Positions 11,539 to 22,390 of a DNA stretch of 64,000 nucleotides are shown piece after piece. The stretch comes from Codonopsis lanceolata. Taxonomy: Eukaryota > Streptophyta > Magnoliopsida > Asterales > Campanulaceae. Every line of letters starts with the position of its first letter. Positions within the stretch are counted from its first letter, which is position 1. Position numbers and translations under genes: made by a program. Location of the stretch: assembly GCA_013146195.2 (NCBI GenBank), contig CM028377.1, forward strand, positions 101,206,435-101,270,434, in the 5' to 3' direction. Below the pieces are notes generated by a model that did no database searches, was not told the DNA's origin, and worked only from the letters and a program-made list of their open reading frames with translations.

Positions 11539-12384
11539 TGTAAGGGTAAAATAGGCATGACCTATTTTAGTCTTATTTTCACCTTTCTTGGTCATAAAGT
11601 TTTGGTGGATTTTTGGTAACAAAATCTTTAGTTGCATTTTTAGAAACATAATTTTCCTAAAGATTTTTTGTTTTCTTGATCCTAAAGTCTGGGAGTCATT
11701 TTTGGTAACTAAATATCTTTGTATAAATCCTAGTCTAACCATGATTCTTGACCACTTTCATATTTGGTAATAAAATCTCATTAGATTGGTAAGTTGTTGA
11801 TTTTTTCCTTAATAACTAATCATTTTCCTTGTAGTAGACGGACTGTTTTTGGGTGTGTGTAGGAGACGCATAACTATATATTCAGGAGCAAGGATTCGTG
11901 GTTCTTACAGAGCTCCGTAAAGAGAATAAAAATCCAGTTCTCCGGTACCAAGTTGGTCTCGAAGTTCGGCATGTTCTGTCAATGCGGCTATATTGGCGTA
12001 ACATCGAACTCCTTTTTTGCTTTTTGTCTTCTGTTTTGTTTAAAGGAAGCTGATTTTGTTTCTTCCCACGTTTTGTTTAACTTGTTTATGTGGGGTTTTT
12101 GTTCTCCAAGATTCATTATCTTGTGAGAATATTTTTTGTGTGATTTCACATAGTTTTTGTAAAACAATTCATCGTTTTTAGTGAAATTTTTGTGGCCTTG
12201 AGGCTAGGTCTACAAGTATTAACTTGTAGATTGTTTGGTAAACTTTTTTGTTTAATTTCGTGCTTTAGTATTAAGTCTTCCGCTGTTTTTGTTATTTTTC
12301 TGTTTATTGTGACTTCCATTGTAGTGCTTTTCTACATTGGAAACCATTGCGCTTTGGAGAATCCTAGCTACTCACGTTCTTTCA
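11539..12384 (+). repeat. 5' LTR of the Sirevirus
   Basis: 846 bp, TGTAAGGGTAAAATAGG...CGTTCTTTCA. Compared with the 3' LTR it lacks a block of about 57 bp between two partial repeats of 'ggagt(c/t)(a/g)tttttggtaac' (11690-11710), and it has scattered substitutions, so the insertion is not recent. Confidence 0.9.
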
Positions 12385-12441
12385 ATTGGTATCAGAGCCT
12401 TCTCTTGACATCACTAAGAGTTGATTCTGGTAGTAGCCGTG

Positions 12442-13683
12442 ATGAATTCTCAGTATGAGAATGTCGTTCGTCCTCCTATTTTGACTAGTGCAAATTATTC
12501 TATTTGGAAAGTCAAGATGCGTATCTTCATCAAATCAATTGATGAGAGAGCGTGGCTTGCTGTTCTAAATGGTTGGACTCCTCCCAAAACTACTGATGAT
12601 GATGGTGATGTAAAGATCACCAAAGAAGCATATTTGTCTAATAATGATAGAAACATTGCCTCTTTTAATTCTAAAGCCTTGTTTACCATATAAAAAGCTC
12701 TTGATGCTAACACCTTTAGGGTTATAGCCAACTATGAGTCTGCTAAAGATGTATGGGAGGCCCTTCAAACCTTGTGTGAAGGACCTTCCAGTGTTCGTGC
12801 TTCTAAATTAAGATTGCTTACCACTCAATTTGAAAACACAAGGATGAATGAAGATGAAGATATTATGTCTTACTATGCTAGATTACTTGATATATCTAAC
12901 TCTGCTCTTGCTTTGGGTGATCCTATCACCAATGATCGACTTGTTAGCAAGATGATGCGAACCTTGCCTGAAAGGTTTAATGTGAAAATTTGTGCTATTG
13001 AGGAAGCTCATGACATTGACAAAATTGGTTTTGAAAGACTAGCTGGTATTCTTCAAAATTTTGAGTTAAACCTCAATGAGCAAATTAAGAACAAAGGCAA
13101 AGGTGCATCATCTTCTACTCCTTCTGATGATAGTATTGCTTTTCCTTCTGTTGTTGATATCTCTTCTGAATTTCTTGAATTGCATAAGGAGATTGAGGAA
13201 TCTGATTTTGGTGAAGAGTCAATGGATTTTTTAACAACAAAGTTTAAAAATATTTTGAAAGCAAAGGGGCAAAACAAATCTCCATCTTCTATCACCAAAA
13301 CAGTTTTCAAAACTGAGCCTAGCAAATTTTCTCCCAAAGAAAGTTCTTTTCAAAACCCTGAAAAAAAATTTACCAATCCTTTTGCTAAGCAGTCTACATC
13401 TAGAAGTAAAAATATTGATTCTATTCAATGTAGGGCTTGTCAAGGGTTTGGGCATTATGCTAATCAATGTGCTAATACTTTGAGAAAGAAGGGTTTGAAT
13501 TTTTCTGCGACTTTGAGTGATAGTGATGATGAAGATCCAGGTGATCTCATCACTCTCACTGTTGTACACAACTCTCCATCTGATTTTGCAGGATTTTCGG
13601 CCAATGTGACTCCCAATGTAGCTACATCGGAAGTCACATCAGAAGATGCAATCGACAAAAAGTTGATGATCTTTTTGCTTTAA
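12442..13683 (+). pseudogene. Sirevirus gag with one nonsense codon
   Basis: The frame starts at ATG 12442 (MNSQYENVVRPPILTSANYS), just downstream of the primer-binding site, and runs to a TAA at 13681-13683. It is broken only by TAA at 12691-12693. The N-terminal part 'YSIWKVKMRIFIKSIDERAW' and the middle 'LTTQFENTRMNEDEDIMSYY' are typical of plant copia gag. A CCHC knuckle CRACQGFGHYANQC is at 13430-13472. The product would coat element RNA in the cytoplasm, but the stop splits it after 83 codons. Confidence 0.85.
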
Positions 13684-13754
13684 CTCCTCTGTCATAAAAA
13701 GGCGATGGAGAACCCGAATCGAACGCTAGAAGGTTACAAAGAGTTGTACAAAGA

Positions 13755-14453
13755 TTGGGAAAAGAGAGCTCATCAAGTTATAGTGCTTGGAAAGGCAAAC
13801 GAAGCTGCCGAAAAAGGCTAATGAAGAACAAAAAGGAGTGTCTTACAAGGTTGGAGAGTCTGTTGAGTAAGAAAGATGTGGAGATTGAAGATCTGAAAGA
13901 AAAGCTCATCCTAGCCAATGAAACCATGGCTAAATGGAACTCAAGCCAACAAAAAATGGATGAGATGTTGAATTCTGAAAATTCAGGTAAGTCAGGAATT
14001 GGTTTTATGCCCAAGACATTTGTGAAAGAGGGTGAAGGTACTTCTGAACCTAAACAGCCCACGCAAAATTTTCAAAATCCAAATTTCTTTGAAAAACCGA
14101 AATCAAGAAAGAAAAATTTTGTGTGCCATTTTTGCCATAAGCTTGGATATATACAACTTTTTTGTTTTCTGAAAAAGGCTATATATGAGGATGATGTTAG
14201 GAAGACTTTCTTGGCAAAAAATCAGATGCAACATCGAATGAAACAACCAATGCAGCAACATTGGAAGTCACATTGGAAGTCTCATTCGAAGTCGCATCAG
14301 AAATCTCATCCTCAGAAAAATCAAACTAAAGTTTTTAAACAGATGTGGGTTCCTAAGGGTAGTAATGACAAAGGCAAGTCCAAATACTGTGAACCCTTTG
14401 ATATATGTCCTGGTGCTAAGCGGTTCTATGATGAATCTCCTCCAAAATCTTAA
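13755..14453 (+). pseudogene. Sirevirus gag-pol junction fragment with second zinc knuckle
   Basis: A frame-shifted continuation of gag. It has a coiled-coil-like Lys/Glu-rich stretch (LLSKKDVEIEDLKEKLILAN) and then a knuckle-like CHFCHKLGYIQLFC. This second motif has lost its canonical His: the expected H...C spacing reads as F-C. A His/Gln/Lys-rich run and 'QMWVPKGS', the usual lead-in to the protease region, follow. The frame ends before any protease motif. Confidence 0.75.
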
Positions 14454-14849
14454 CCAAAGAATTCGAAACCATTGAACACGAGACGAGAACCGCATATTCT
14501 CGAAAGTTCACCAATGTGATTCACAATGTGTCACCCAATGTGATTCGAATGTAGCTACATCGCAATCACATTGGACGTAAACTTGGCGGTCGAAAACGTG
14601 TCCCCGAACATTCGTGATCCAATTTGAATGATTGCAGCCATGACATTCCCAGCCGCATACAGAAAAACCATCCAATTTCTCAAGTGATAGGTAATATTCA
14701 TGATGGCATATACACAAGGAGAAGAGGTAAGGTTGATTCTCAAAAATTTGCATGCTTATCAAAATATTTTTGAGAGAAGCCTTAAATCTTTTATGGATGC
14801 TCCAAATGATCAAAGATTATGTGCTACACATTGATGTGTTAACCTTGTT

Positions 14850-15133
14850 TTTTGATAACACCTATGCATTTTGCTTAGCACAAAAATCCAGTTCATCATT
14901 CTCTAACAAAACACATTGATATAAGACACCACTTTATTAGAGACTTGGTTGAATATGGAATTGTTTGCATTAAACATGTTGGGACTGAAAATCATCTTGC
15001 TGATATATTTGCCAAGTGTCTTGTTTTTGAGAGATTTTTCAATCTTTGGAAATCTCTTATGTTTTGTGTGTCATATGATTTTACACTTGTTAATTATAAA
15101 AAAAAATTAGGCATGCTTGCATTTTGTCTTTAG
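14850..15133 (+). pseudogene. RNase H tail remnant of the Sirevirus
   Basis: The end of the copia RNase H domain is readable with small shifts: 'KTHIDIRHHFIRDLVEYGIV' followed by 'CIKHVGTENHLADIFAKC'. Protease, integrase and RT are absent between 14453 and here (only about 400 bp), which shows a large internal deletion. Confidence 0.8.
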
Positions 15134-16307
15134 AGGGCACTCTAGATCAATTGACTCACATGTATGTGTCTTTTGTTGTTGCTTGGGAATTTCATTCAAA
15201 ATCTGTTGTGATTTCATTGTTATGATTCTCTCTCTCTCCTAGTTCTTGAGTATGTTTGAAGTCCACAAAGGAAAGAGCTACCTTTTGAAATTTTTGGGAT
15301 GCAACAATTTGTCAAAGTACTATGGAGCTTAGGCTTTCATGGGTTGATCTTGAGAAAATTGACTCCCTTAATTGAAAAAGTGTGAAAGCTACCTAACGGA
15401 AAAGAGCTACCTATGAACAAGGTTGTGGCACCTTTCTTTTGGAATTATGAATCCTCGGATTTCATGGGTTGATCAAAAGCAAAGTGGCTTCCCTTGGCAA
15501 ATAGTGTGAAAGGTTCCAAGTGGCATGTTTTTATAGCTTGAAATAAAGTAGAGCTATATTTTTAGGGAAATAAAGTACCTATGAATTTTTGTTGTGAAAA
15601 ATTTACGATCTTGGGAGAGAAATCTGGTTGAGAAAAAAAATGCAAATTGAAAATAAAATCACAATTTTGACGAATGCATCTCCCAATGCAGCTACATTAG
15701 GAACTACATCCTTTGATCTGGTCTTTATCACTTGTGTGTGATTGCATTTTTTTTTTTATTCTTTTGCCTAGCTTTTAGTCAGCATGTTTTTAGGCATAAA
15801 ATTTTAGGACATGCATTGTTGGCAATGATATCAGCTTGGTGAAATTTTGTCCTAATATAAACTGTGCAAATCAATTTCCAAAAATCTCCATGTTGAAAAA
15901 TATTTAGTGGTTGTCTAATTTTTGTGTGGAACTAAGAGGTTTTGAATTTGGATATGAGGTGCTCAGTTTTTGCTAAGGGTGTGATCAAGGCATGGTGAAC
16001 ACTTCATTGTGTTTTTCAAAATCTTTGATTTTTGAGAATTCCTAAAAGATGGTTTATCCTTCTTCCTTTTCCGGTCAAATAGGGGGAGAGAGATCAAGTG
16101 TTTTTGGTGATGATGATGATTTTGTATGCATGTGAGTGCATTATTGATATTTTCTGATTTGTACTTAGTAAATGATTTCTGATTACCTTGCACAAATTCA
16201 GGGGGAGATGTGATTTTCTAACCAATGTAGGTTAGATGGTTTTTGATTGGTGTTGAATAAACACTTGTCTTTTGATTTGATCAGAAAGGTTCAACAAAGG
16301 GGGAGAT

Positions 16308-17234
16308 TGTAAGGGTAAAATAGGCATGACCTATTTTAGTCTTGTTTTCACCTTTCTTGGTCATAAAGTTTTGGTGGATTTTTGGTAACAAAATCTTTAG
16401 TTGCATTTTTGGAAACATAATTTTCCTAAAGATTTTTTGTTTTCTTGATCCTAAAGTCTAGGAGTCATTTTTGGTAACAAAATATTTAATTAGATTTTGG
16501 TTTTCTTGGACCTAAATCTTAGGAGTTGTTTTTGGTAACTAAATATCTTTGTATAAATCCTAGTCTAACCATGATTCTTGACCACTTTCATATTTGGTAA
16601 TAAAATCTCATTAGATTGGTAAGTTGTTGATTTTTTCCTTAATAACTAATCATTTTCCTTGTAGTAGACAGACTGTTTTTTGGTGTGTGTAGGAGACGCA
16701 TAACTATATATTCAGGAGCAAGGATTTGTGGTTCTTACAAAGCTCCAGAAAGAGAACAAAATCCATCTGTTAGTGGTGCGAAATTCGAAGTTCGCCAGCT
16801 GCACCTAGTAATCGGCATGTTCTGTCAATGCGATTACATTGGCGAACATCGAAAAGCTTGTTTTTGTCTTCATGTTTTGTTTAAAGGAAGCTGATTTTGT
16901 TTCTTCCCACGTTTTGTTTAACTTGTTTATGTGGAGTTTTTGTTCTCCAAGATTCATTATCTTGTGAGAATATTTTTTGTGTGATTTCACATAGTTTTTG
17001 TAAAACAATTCATCGTTTTTAATGAAATCTTTGTGGCCTTGAGGCTAGGTCTACAAGTATTAATTTGTAGATTGTTTGGTAAATTTTTTTGTTTAATTTC
17101 GTGCTTTAGTATTAAGTATTCCGCTGTTTTTGTTATTTTTCTGTCTATTGTGACTTCCATTGTAGCTGTTTCACAAGCTACATTGGAAACTGCATTAGAC
17201 AGTTTGGAGAATCCTAGCTACTTTCGTTCTTTCA
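16308..17234 (+). repeat. 3' LTR of the Sirevirus
   Basis: 927 bp, same TG...CA ends as the 5' LTR. It is preceded directly by the polypurine tract aaagggggagat (16296-16307). It keeps the 57-bp block that is lost from the 5' LTR. Confidence 0.9.
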
Positions 17235-17665
17235 TGCGTTCTCGGAAGTAGAAGCATGAATGGAGACAAAGCACCAAGTCCGAACCGTTTCACAATTGCC
17301 TTCTTCAAAAAATGCTGGGAGGTAATCAAGTTTGATATTTTAGAAGTGTTTCAGTCGTTATATGAAGGGAGATTTTTGAAAAGAGTCTAAATGCATCTTT
17401 TATTGCCTTTATTACAAAGAAAAAGGGTGCGGAGGAACTGAGGGAGTTTAGGCCTATCAGTCTCATTGGGAGTTTGTATGCTGTTTTCAAGGCTAAAAAA
17501 GGTTGTATGGAAAGTAGACTCTAATTCTCAACATTCTTTCGTGGGTGATCCCCAAATTTCAGATGCGGCCTTGATAACAAACGAGCTAATTGATTCCAGA
17601 ATGAGGGGTGGGCTTCCAGGGATCATTTTTAAGTTTGATATAGAAAAGGCGTGCGATCATGTGAG

Positions 17666-18242
17666 TAGAGGTGGCAATTTAAGGTATGACACGATTGGCC
17701 GACACGAACACGGTACGAAATTATAAGGTTTGAGCTGGGGCTTATCGGGTTTGGGTCATTATAGGGTCAACACGATAAGGCACGATAAAAAATAGATTGT
17801 TATCGGACTGGTTTGATAAGTACGGTAATGCTCAATAACTAAAATATATATGTTTTTAAAATATATATTTTAAAATTTACTAGGTTGTTCACTTCTTTCT
17901 AACTATTTTCATGATTATTTCATAATTTTATCATTTGAACATTTATGACTTTTAAACTATTTGACTATTTATATAATAAATTTTCAATATATATATTAAA
18001 AAAATCAAAATTATATAATTTATAATGTTTATTAGGCTTAATGTGCTTAATTGGTCTGACTAAATAAATCGTATTTTTTTGCTTATCGTGTATATTGTGT
18101 TGTATTTTTCGTGTTTTTATCGTGTCGTGTTTGAGTTTTAATATTAGGTACGATAAGTGGATAAGTTTATCGTGCCGTATTCGTGTTCGTTCTTATCGTG
18201 TCGGTCTGATAATGGTCCACCACGATCGATTTTCCACCCCTA
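17666..18242. mobile_element. hAT-like element inserted in the LINE
   Basis: The ends tagaggtggcaattt and ttttccacccctac are inverted relatives of the GGGTGGCAA elements at 6.7 and 8.2 kb, and cgtgtcg words recur inside. The flanks catgtgag (17658-17665) and caagtgag (18243-18250) differ at one base, fitting an 8-bp hAT target duplication. Removing the element rejoins the LINE RT frame between 'DIEKACDHV' and 'EMGFF'. Confidence 0.75.
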
Positions 18243-20036
18243 CAAGTGAGATGGGATTTTTTTCTGATATATGTCTTAGAGAGAATGGGTTTTGGGGAAA
18301 AGTGGAGGACCTAGATTTATTTTTGCATATCAACGGTGAGATTTTCGGTCTTAGTGAACAGGAAGTCGGCCCGGTTTTTCCCTTGCTCGAGAGGAGTGCG
18401 ACAAGGAGACCATCTTTCCCCCTTTCTCTTCATCTTGATTATGGAGGTTATGAGATGTCTTGTTGATAAAGCTACGACATGAGGGTACATCAATGGTTTC
18501 GGAGTTAACAGAGCTCCTCTCCCAAGTATTAGAGTATCACACCTACTCTTTGCAAATGATACCTTAATATTTTATGATTCCAACAGAACTCAGCTGGGTT
18601 ATCTCCGTTTGGTTTTGTTATTTTTTAAAGCAATGTCGGGCCTCAGGATTAATGTCTCAAAGTGCGAGATTATTCTTGTAGGGGAAGAGATGAATAACAT
18701 AGAGGATCTGGCTTCTTTTTTTGGTTGTAGAACAACTAGGCCTCTTACGAAATATTTGGGACTTCCTCTAGGGGCACCGTTCAAAGCACGGTTATGTGGA
18801 ACTCGGTCATAGAAAGGTTTGAGAGGAGATTGGCGAGCTGAAAAAGGCGGTCTCTATCTAAAGGTAGGAGATTGACTTTGATCAAGAATACACTCTAATC
18901 TCCATATGTGCTTTCTTTCCCTTTTCATGGTTCCTATTTCAGTGGTCAAGAGATTAGAGAAATTGGAAAGGGATTTATTATGGGAAGGGGGCTCGGAGGA
19001 GCGGAAATATCACTTAATGGGTTGGGGGTCGGTGTGCTCCAACCTGCGAACGGGTGGTTTGTGCATAAAAAACATGAGGAAATTCAAGGGCGCCTTGCTA
19101 GGAAAATGGTAATGGAAGTACTTAGTAGACAAAGAAGCGCTTTGGAGGAACAAATACGGGGAAGACAGACATGTTTGGTTCTCAAGAGAGTGGTATCTGC
19201 TCATGGCTCTAGCGTATGGAAAGGCATCATTAAATGGTGGAATGCCTTCAATCGTTCCATTTCTTTTGAGGCGGGGAATGGGAATCAAATCAAATTTTGG
19301 CAGGACCTCTGGTGCGGGGAAAATAAACTTCAACACAGATTCCCCAACTTATACAACATAGTGAACAATCGGGAAGAATTGGTGAGTTCCATTCTTACAA
19401 CCTCTAATGGGGCACACTCATAGAACTTGATCTTTCGTCGTGATCTCCAAGATTGGGAGTTAGAGGAAGGGGCCTAGCTTTTGGAAATTGTGTAGGCTTT
19501 CAAGAGGCAAGATTATGGTGAGGACAAAGTTGTTTGGAATGGTACCAAGGATGGAAAATTCTCGGTTAAGTCGTTTTATTCGAAGCTTGATGAAGATATA
19601 AACAATCTTTTTCCCTGGAAAGTAGTTTGGAAAGTAAAAGTGCCCAGCGGAGTTGCTTTTTTTGCTTGGAAAGCGACTAAGGAAGCTATTTTAACAGGAG
19701 AAAACTTAAACGTCTGCGGTAAGATATACGTTAACAGGTATTTTTTGTGTAAGCGAGATGAGGAAACTACTAATCATCTGCCCGATAACAAGGGAGATTT
19801 GGAGTTGGCTTTTCCTACTAGCAGGTGTCTTGTGGATGATGTCTAGATCGGTAATTGAGCTTCTCCGAGGATGGTCTCCAAACAAATGCAAAATCGGAAT
19901 TTTTGGTAGGAATCTATACCTTTGGCAATTTGGTGGATCATTTGGAAGAAGAGGAACCAAAGGGTGTTTGTGAACATGGAGTATGATGTTGCTCGAATTA
20001 AGAGGGAGGTGTTTCAAACTCTTTGTTTATGGTGTT

Positions 20037-20166
20037 CTTTTTTTTTCTCTTCTTTTAAATAGAAAATCAATAGTGGTTCTCCACTTACCCCTTCAGTGAC
20101 TCGAACTCACGACCTATTAAGTATGAGTGAAACTTCTTACCACTAAATTGCACTTGCTCGTTTAAC
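20037..20166 (-). mobile_element. tRNA-derived SINE-like insert in the LINE tail
   Basis: Compared with the sister LINE tail at 27731-28250, a segment of about 38 bp is replaced here by about 128 bp. Read on the minus strand it contains ggtcgtgagttcgagtcac, which fits a Pol III B box (GGTTCGANTC), and ends in an A-rich tail (aaaagaagagaaaaaaaaag). There is no clean target duplication. Confidence 0.5.
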
Positions 20167-20277
20167 AGAACTCATAATTAGTATTTTCGTTTCTCTTGTC
20201 TACCCCCATGTACAAGGAGGCGTCACTTGCTTTGACGCTTGGATTTATAAATTTATTTACTTATCAAAAAAAAATGA

Positions 20278-21319
20278 AAGTATGAAACATTTAGATATTT
20301 AATTATTTACCCTCTAGGCCACATAAAATATCCATTTTATGATATTAAATAAAATTATTACAGTATTATGTCAAGAAAACAAAATATTCCACATTTTTTA
20401 AAAGTAATCTTAGAACGATAAGAGCTCGACCTGCTGGCTGCTGCTCGAGCTCGATCCATTTAGTACAAACGAGCCAATCAGAACACACCAGCTCGACCCA
20501 TTTAGTACAAACCACCCAATCGGAACACACCAAACTCAATCCGGCTCCAGCCCTTTGTTTTACTTTGAATTACTACTGTCTACAAAAATATCGACTCAGC
20601 CTTTTCTACTGAGCCTGCCTGAAAAGAGTGGGGATCCACCTTTCTTCAACAACTTCCCTATGATTGTATCAATTTATTTTTTCCTTCAGTATAAACAAAT
20701 TCAAAAACACCTTCTTCACTGGTTCTGGCGTGGTACACTCTCCGTCGAAAGTCAACCAAAAACTCAACTTGATTACTGCTTCATCAATATAAACGAGCTA
20801 TGCTCGAGCCCAAGTCAAAAGTATACTATTAAGTCCTAGAAATATAAGTGAATTCCATATATTTTTGGACACAAAGTCATATCATCTTATGGCATGCTTT
20901 TGTCAATCGAAAAATCATTGATAAAATGAAATCACGATAACATGGTCGTATGCCTAAAGGTGGAAGAAGTAAGCACACTCAATTCTTACACCATGTCACC
21001 GGGGCAATCCCTGCCATCAGCTAGAGTTGGGAATCAATCAGTGTTCCGGTACTGAAGTTTAAGATGCATACAAAAGTTTTTGCGGTTTCTCATATCAGAC
21101 TGGTCAATTGAAGTCAATACTCAGTTCCACAAATAGTAAGGTGAACAGGTAACTGCTACGCATGTCTGTCAAAAAACCATGATAAGAACTCCAGTACCCT
21201 ACCCAAGATGGAGAAGCTCAATTCAACTGAGATGAATAACATGAGCTAATCAAGTTATTCCATTCAAAGCCAACTGAACAAAGATAATTGAGATGATGAC
21301 AGCTGAAGGAATATTAAAA
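20278..21319. other. No gene recognised
   Basis: About 1 kb of mixed sequence. The 20420-20540 part has two imperfect copies of 'cgacccatttagtacaaac...ccaatc(a/g)gaacacacca' (period near 45 bp). The rest shows no domain, splice pattern or terminal repeat that I could identify. Confidence 0.5.
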
Positions 21320-21964
21320 GGGTGGGGATAACAACACCCCAATTCCCTATTTCTACACCCTATTTATTTCTACACCCCATTTTTTTTCCACATCTCACTC
21401 TACACCCCCACCTAACTACCCATTTTACCCTTCCCACATCTCTCACAGCGTCTTCCTCCCTCAGCCGACAACACGTCCGTCTTCCTCGCGTTCGAATCTT
21501 CCTCCCTCAGCCGGCAACACCTCCGTCTTCTCACGTTCGTCTTCCTCCCTCCGTTTTGCATCCAGCGACTTCCCACCTCCGTTCGTCTTCCTCCCTCCGT
21601 TCTGCGTCCCTGGCCTTCCCACCTCCCTTCTGCATCCCTTCAATCCGGTCATCTTCTTCGTCGCCGGCCACCAGCAAATTCCATCTCCGATGTCGCGGCA
21701 TCTCACACTGGTCGAACACAAATGAGAGTGTTCGCCTCATGGTGGCCGAACCAACCTCAACCACATCGACTCATGGTGGCCGAACCAACCTCAACCACTT
21801 CGACTCATGGTGGCCGAACCAATCTCTGCCATTTCATCACTCCATGACCGAACAATATCAAAGCATAGGAGGTAGGTTTTTACGTATTTTCGCTCGATGG
21901 TATTTGTGTAATATTTTCAAGTGGGGTGTAGAAATAGGATTTTGGGGTGTGGTTATCCCCACCC
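21320..21964. mobile_element. Mutator-type MITE, 645 bp, 9-bp TSD
   Basis: The left end gggtggggataacaacacccc and the reverse complement of the right end gggtggggataaccacacccc match almost perfectly, and the match goes on through 'cctatttctacacc'. The 9-bp duplication atattaaaa flanks both ends (21311-21319 and 21965-21973). The interior is C/T-rich, with cttcctccctc(a/c)g repeats and three copies of a 34-bp unit 'tcatggtggccgaaccaacc...' (21737-21838). An open frame crosses the whole element but is of low complexity. Confidence 0.9.
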
Positions 21965-22390
21965 ATATTAAAAACTGAGCCTACTCAATGAACTGATTAA
22001 ATTGCAGATTCATACCTTTCATATATTCTCAAATAATTTATAAGTATCTAAAGGTAATATATTACATCTAACAAAAACCTGAGGGGAGTCTGGGGGTACT
22101 GCCATACACATCACGATTCCTAGTCACCTGTGACAAAAGAACAATTAATAATTGACCAGTAAACTAAGAAGTATGCAGTGAATACAGAAAATAGAAAGCA
22201 TCAAAGTGTTGTGTTCTTTCACACCAATGCACTGACGGTTGTATGGTACAACGCAACACTCTAAGTGTAGCATTTACCTAGAAAGAAGAAAGAGAAACAA
22301 AAGTAAAGGAAGTATACCAGTAAACTATTGAAGGTGGGGCGCTGACCCAGAATAGTCTCTGTATTTATGCTGTACTAGTCCATTATGCAT

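Larger units (their letters stand above)
11534..17239 (+). mobile_element. Ty1/copia Sirevirus, internally deleted, with 5-bp TSD
   Basis: The element is 11539-17234 (5,696 bp) between target duplications TGCGT at 11534-11538 and 17235-17239. The LTRs begin TGTAAGGG and end TTTCA. The primer-binding site attggtatcagagc follows the 5' LTR and resembles the complement of initiator-Met tRNA. Between the LTRs are a gag frame, a second zinc-knuckle segment, a scrap of RNase H and about 1.2 kb of non-coding DNA. Protease, integrase and most of RT-RNase H are missing. Three 'gggggaga' tracts (16082, 16201, 16299) precede the 3' LTR. Multiple polypurine tracts are a known hallmark of Sireviruses, and the gag matches that lineage. 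It cannot move by itself. Confidence 0.9.
10330..20277 (+). mobile_element. Decayed L1-type LINE, split by a Sirevirus and an hAT element
   Basis: LINE-derived segments lie at 10330-11538, 17235-17665 and 18243-20277 and read colinearly. They cover part of the endonuclease, the spacer ('FENMWLED', 'KNTKFFQRM'), the RT entry 'GDKAPSPN', the RT motif remnant 'FANDTL' (FADD in active copies), and the zf-RVT tail. The 3' end is 'ggatttataaatttatttacttatcaaaaaaaaa'. There are many stops and frameshifts. A run of 12 G at about 10646 sits at the codons for 'GGDF' of the endonuclease. The first segment starts at 'QGTKME', so it is 5'-truncated inside the endonuclease, near the same place as the copy at 35.7 kb. 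Confidence 0.85.

Noticed and set aside
21322..21978. 218-codon open frame as a gene
   Set aside because: It spans a MITE from end to end, is of low complexity (Ser/Pro/His-rich from CT repeats) and has no recognisable domain.
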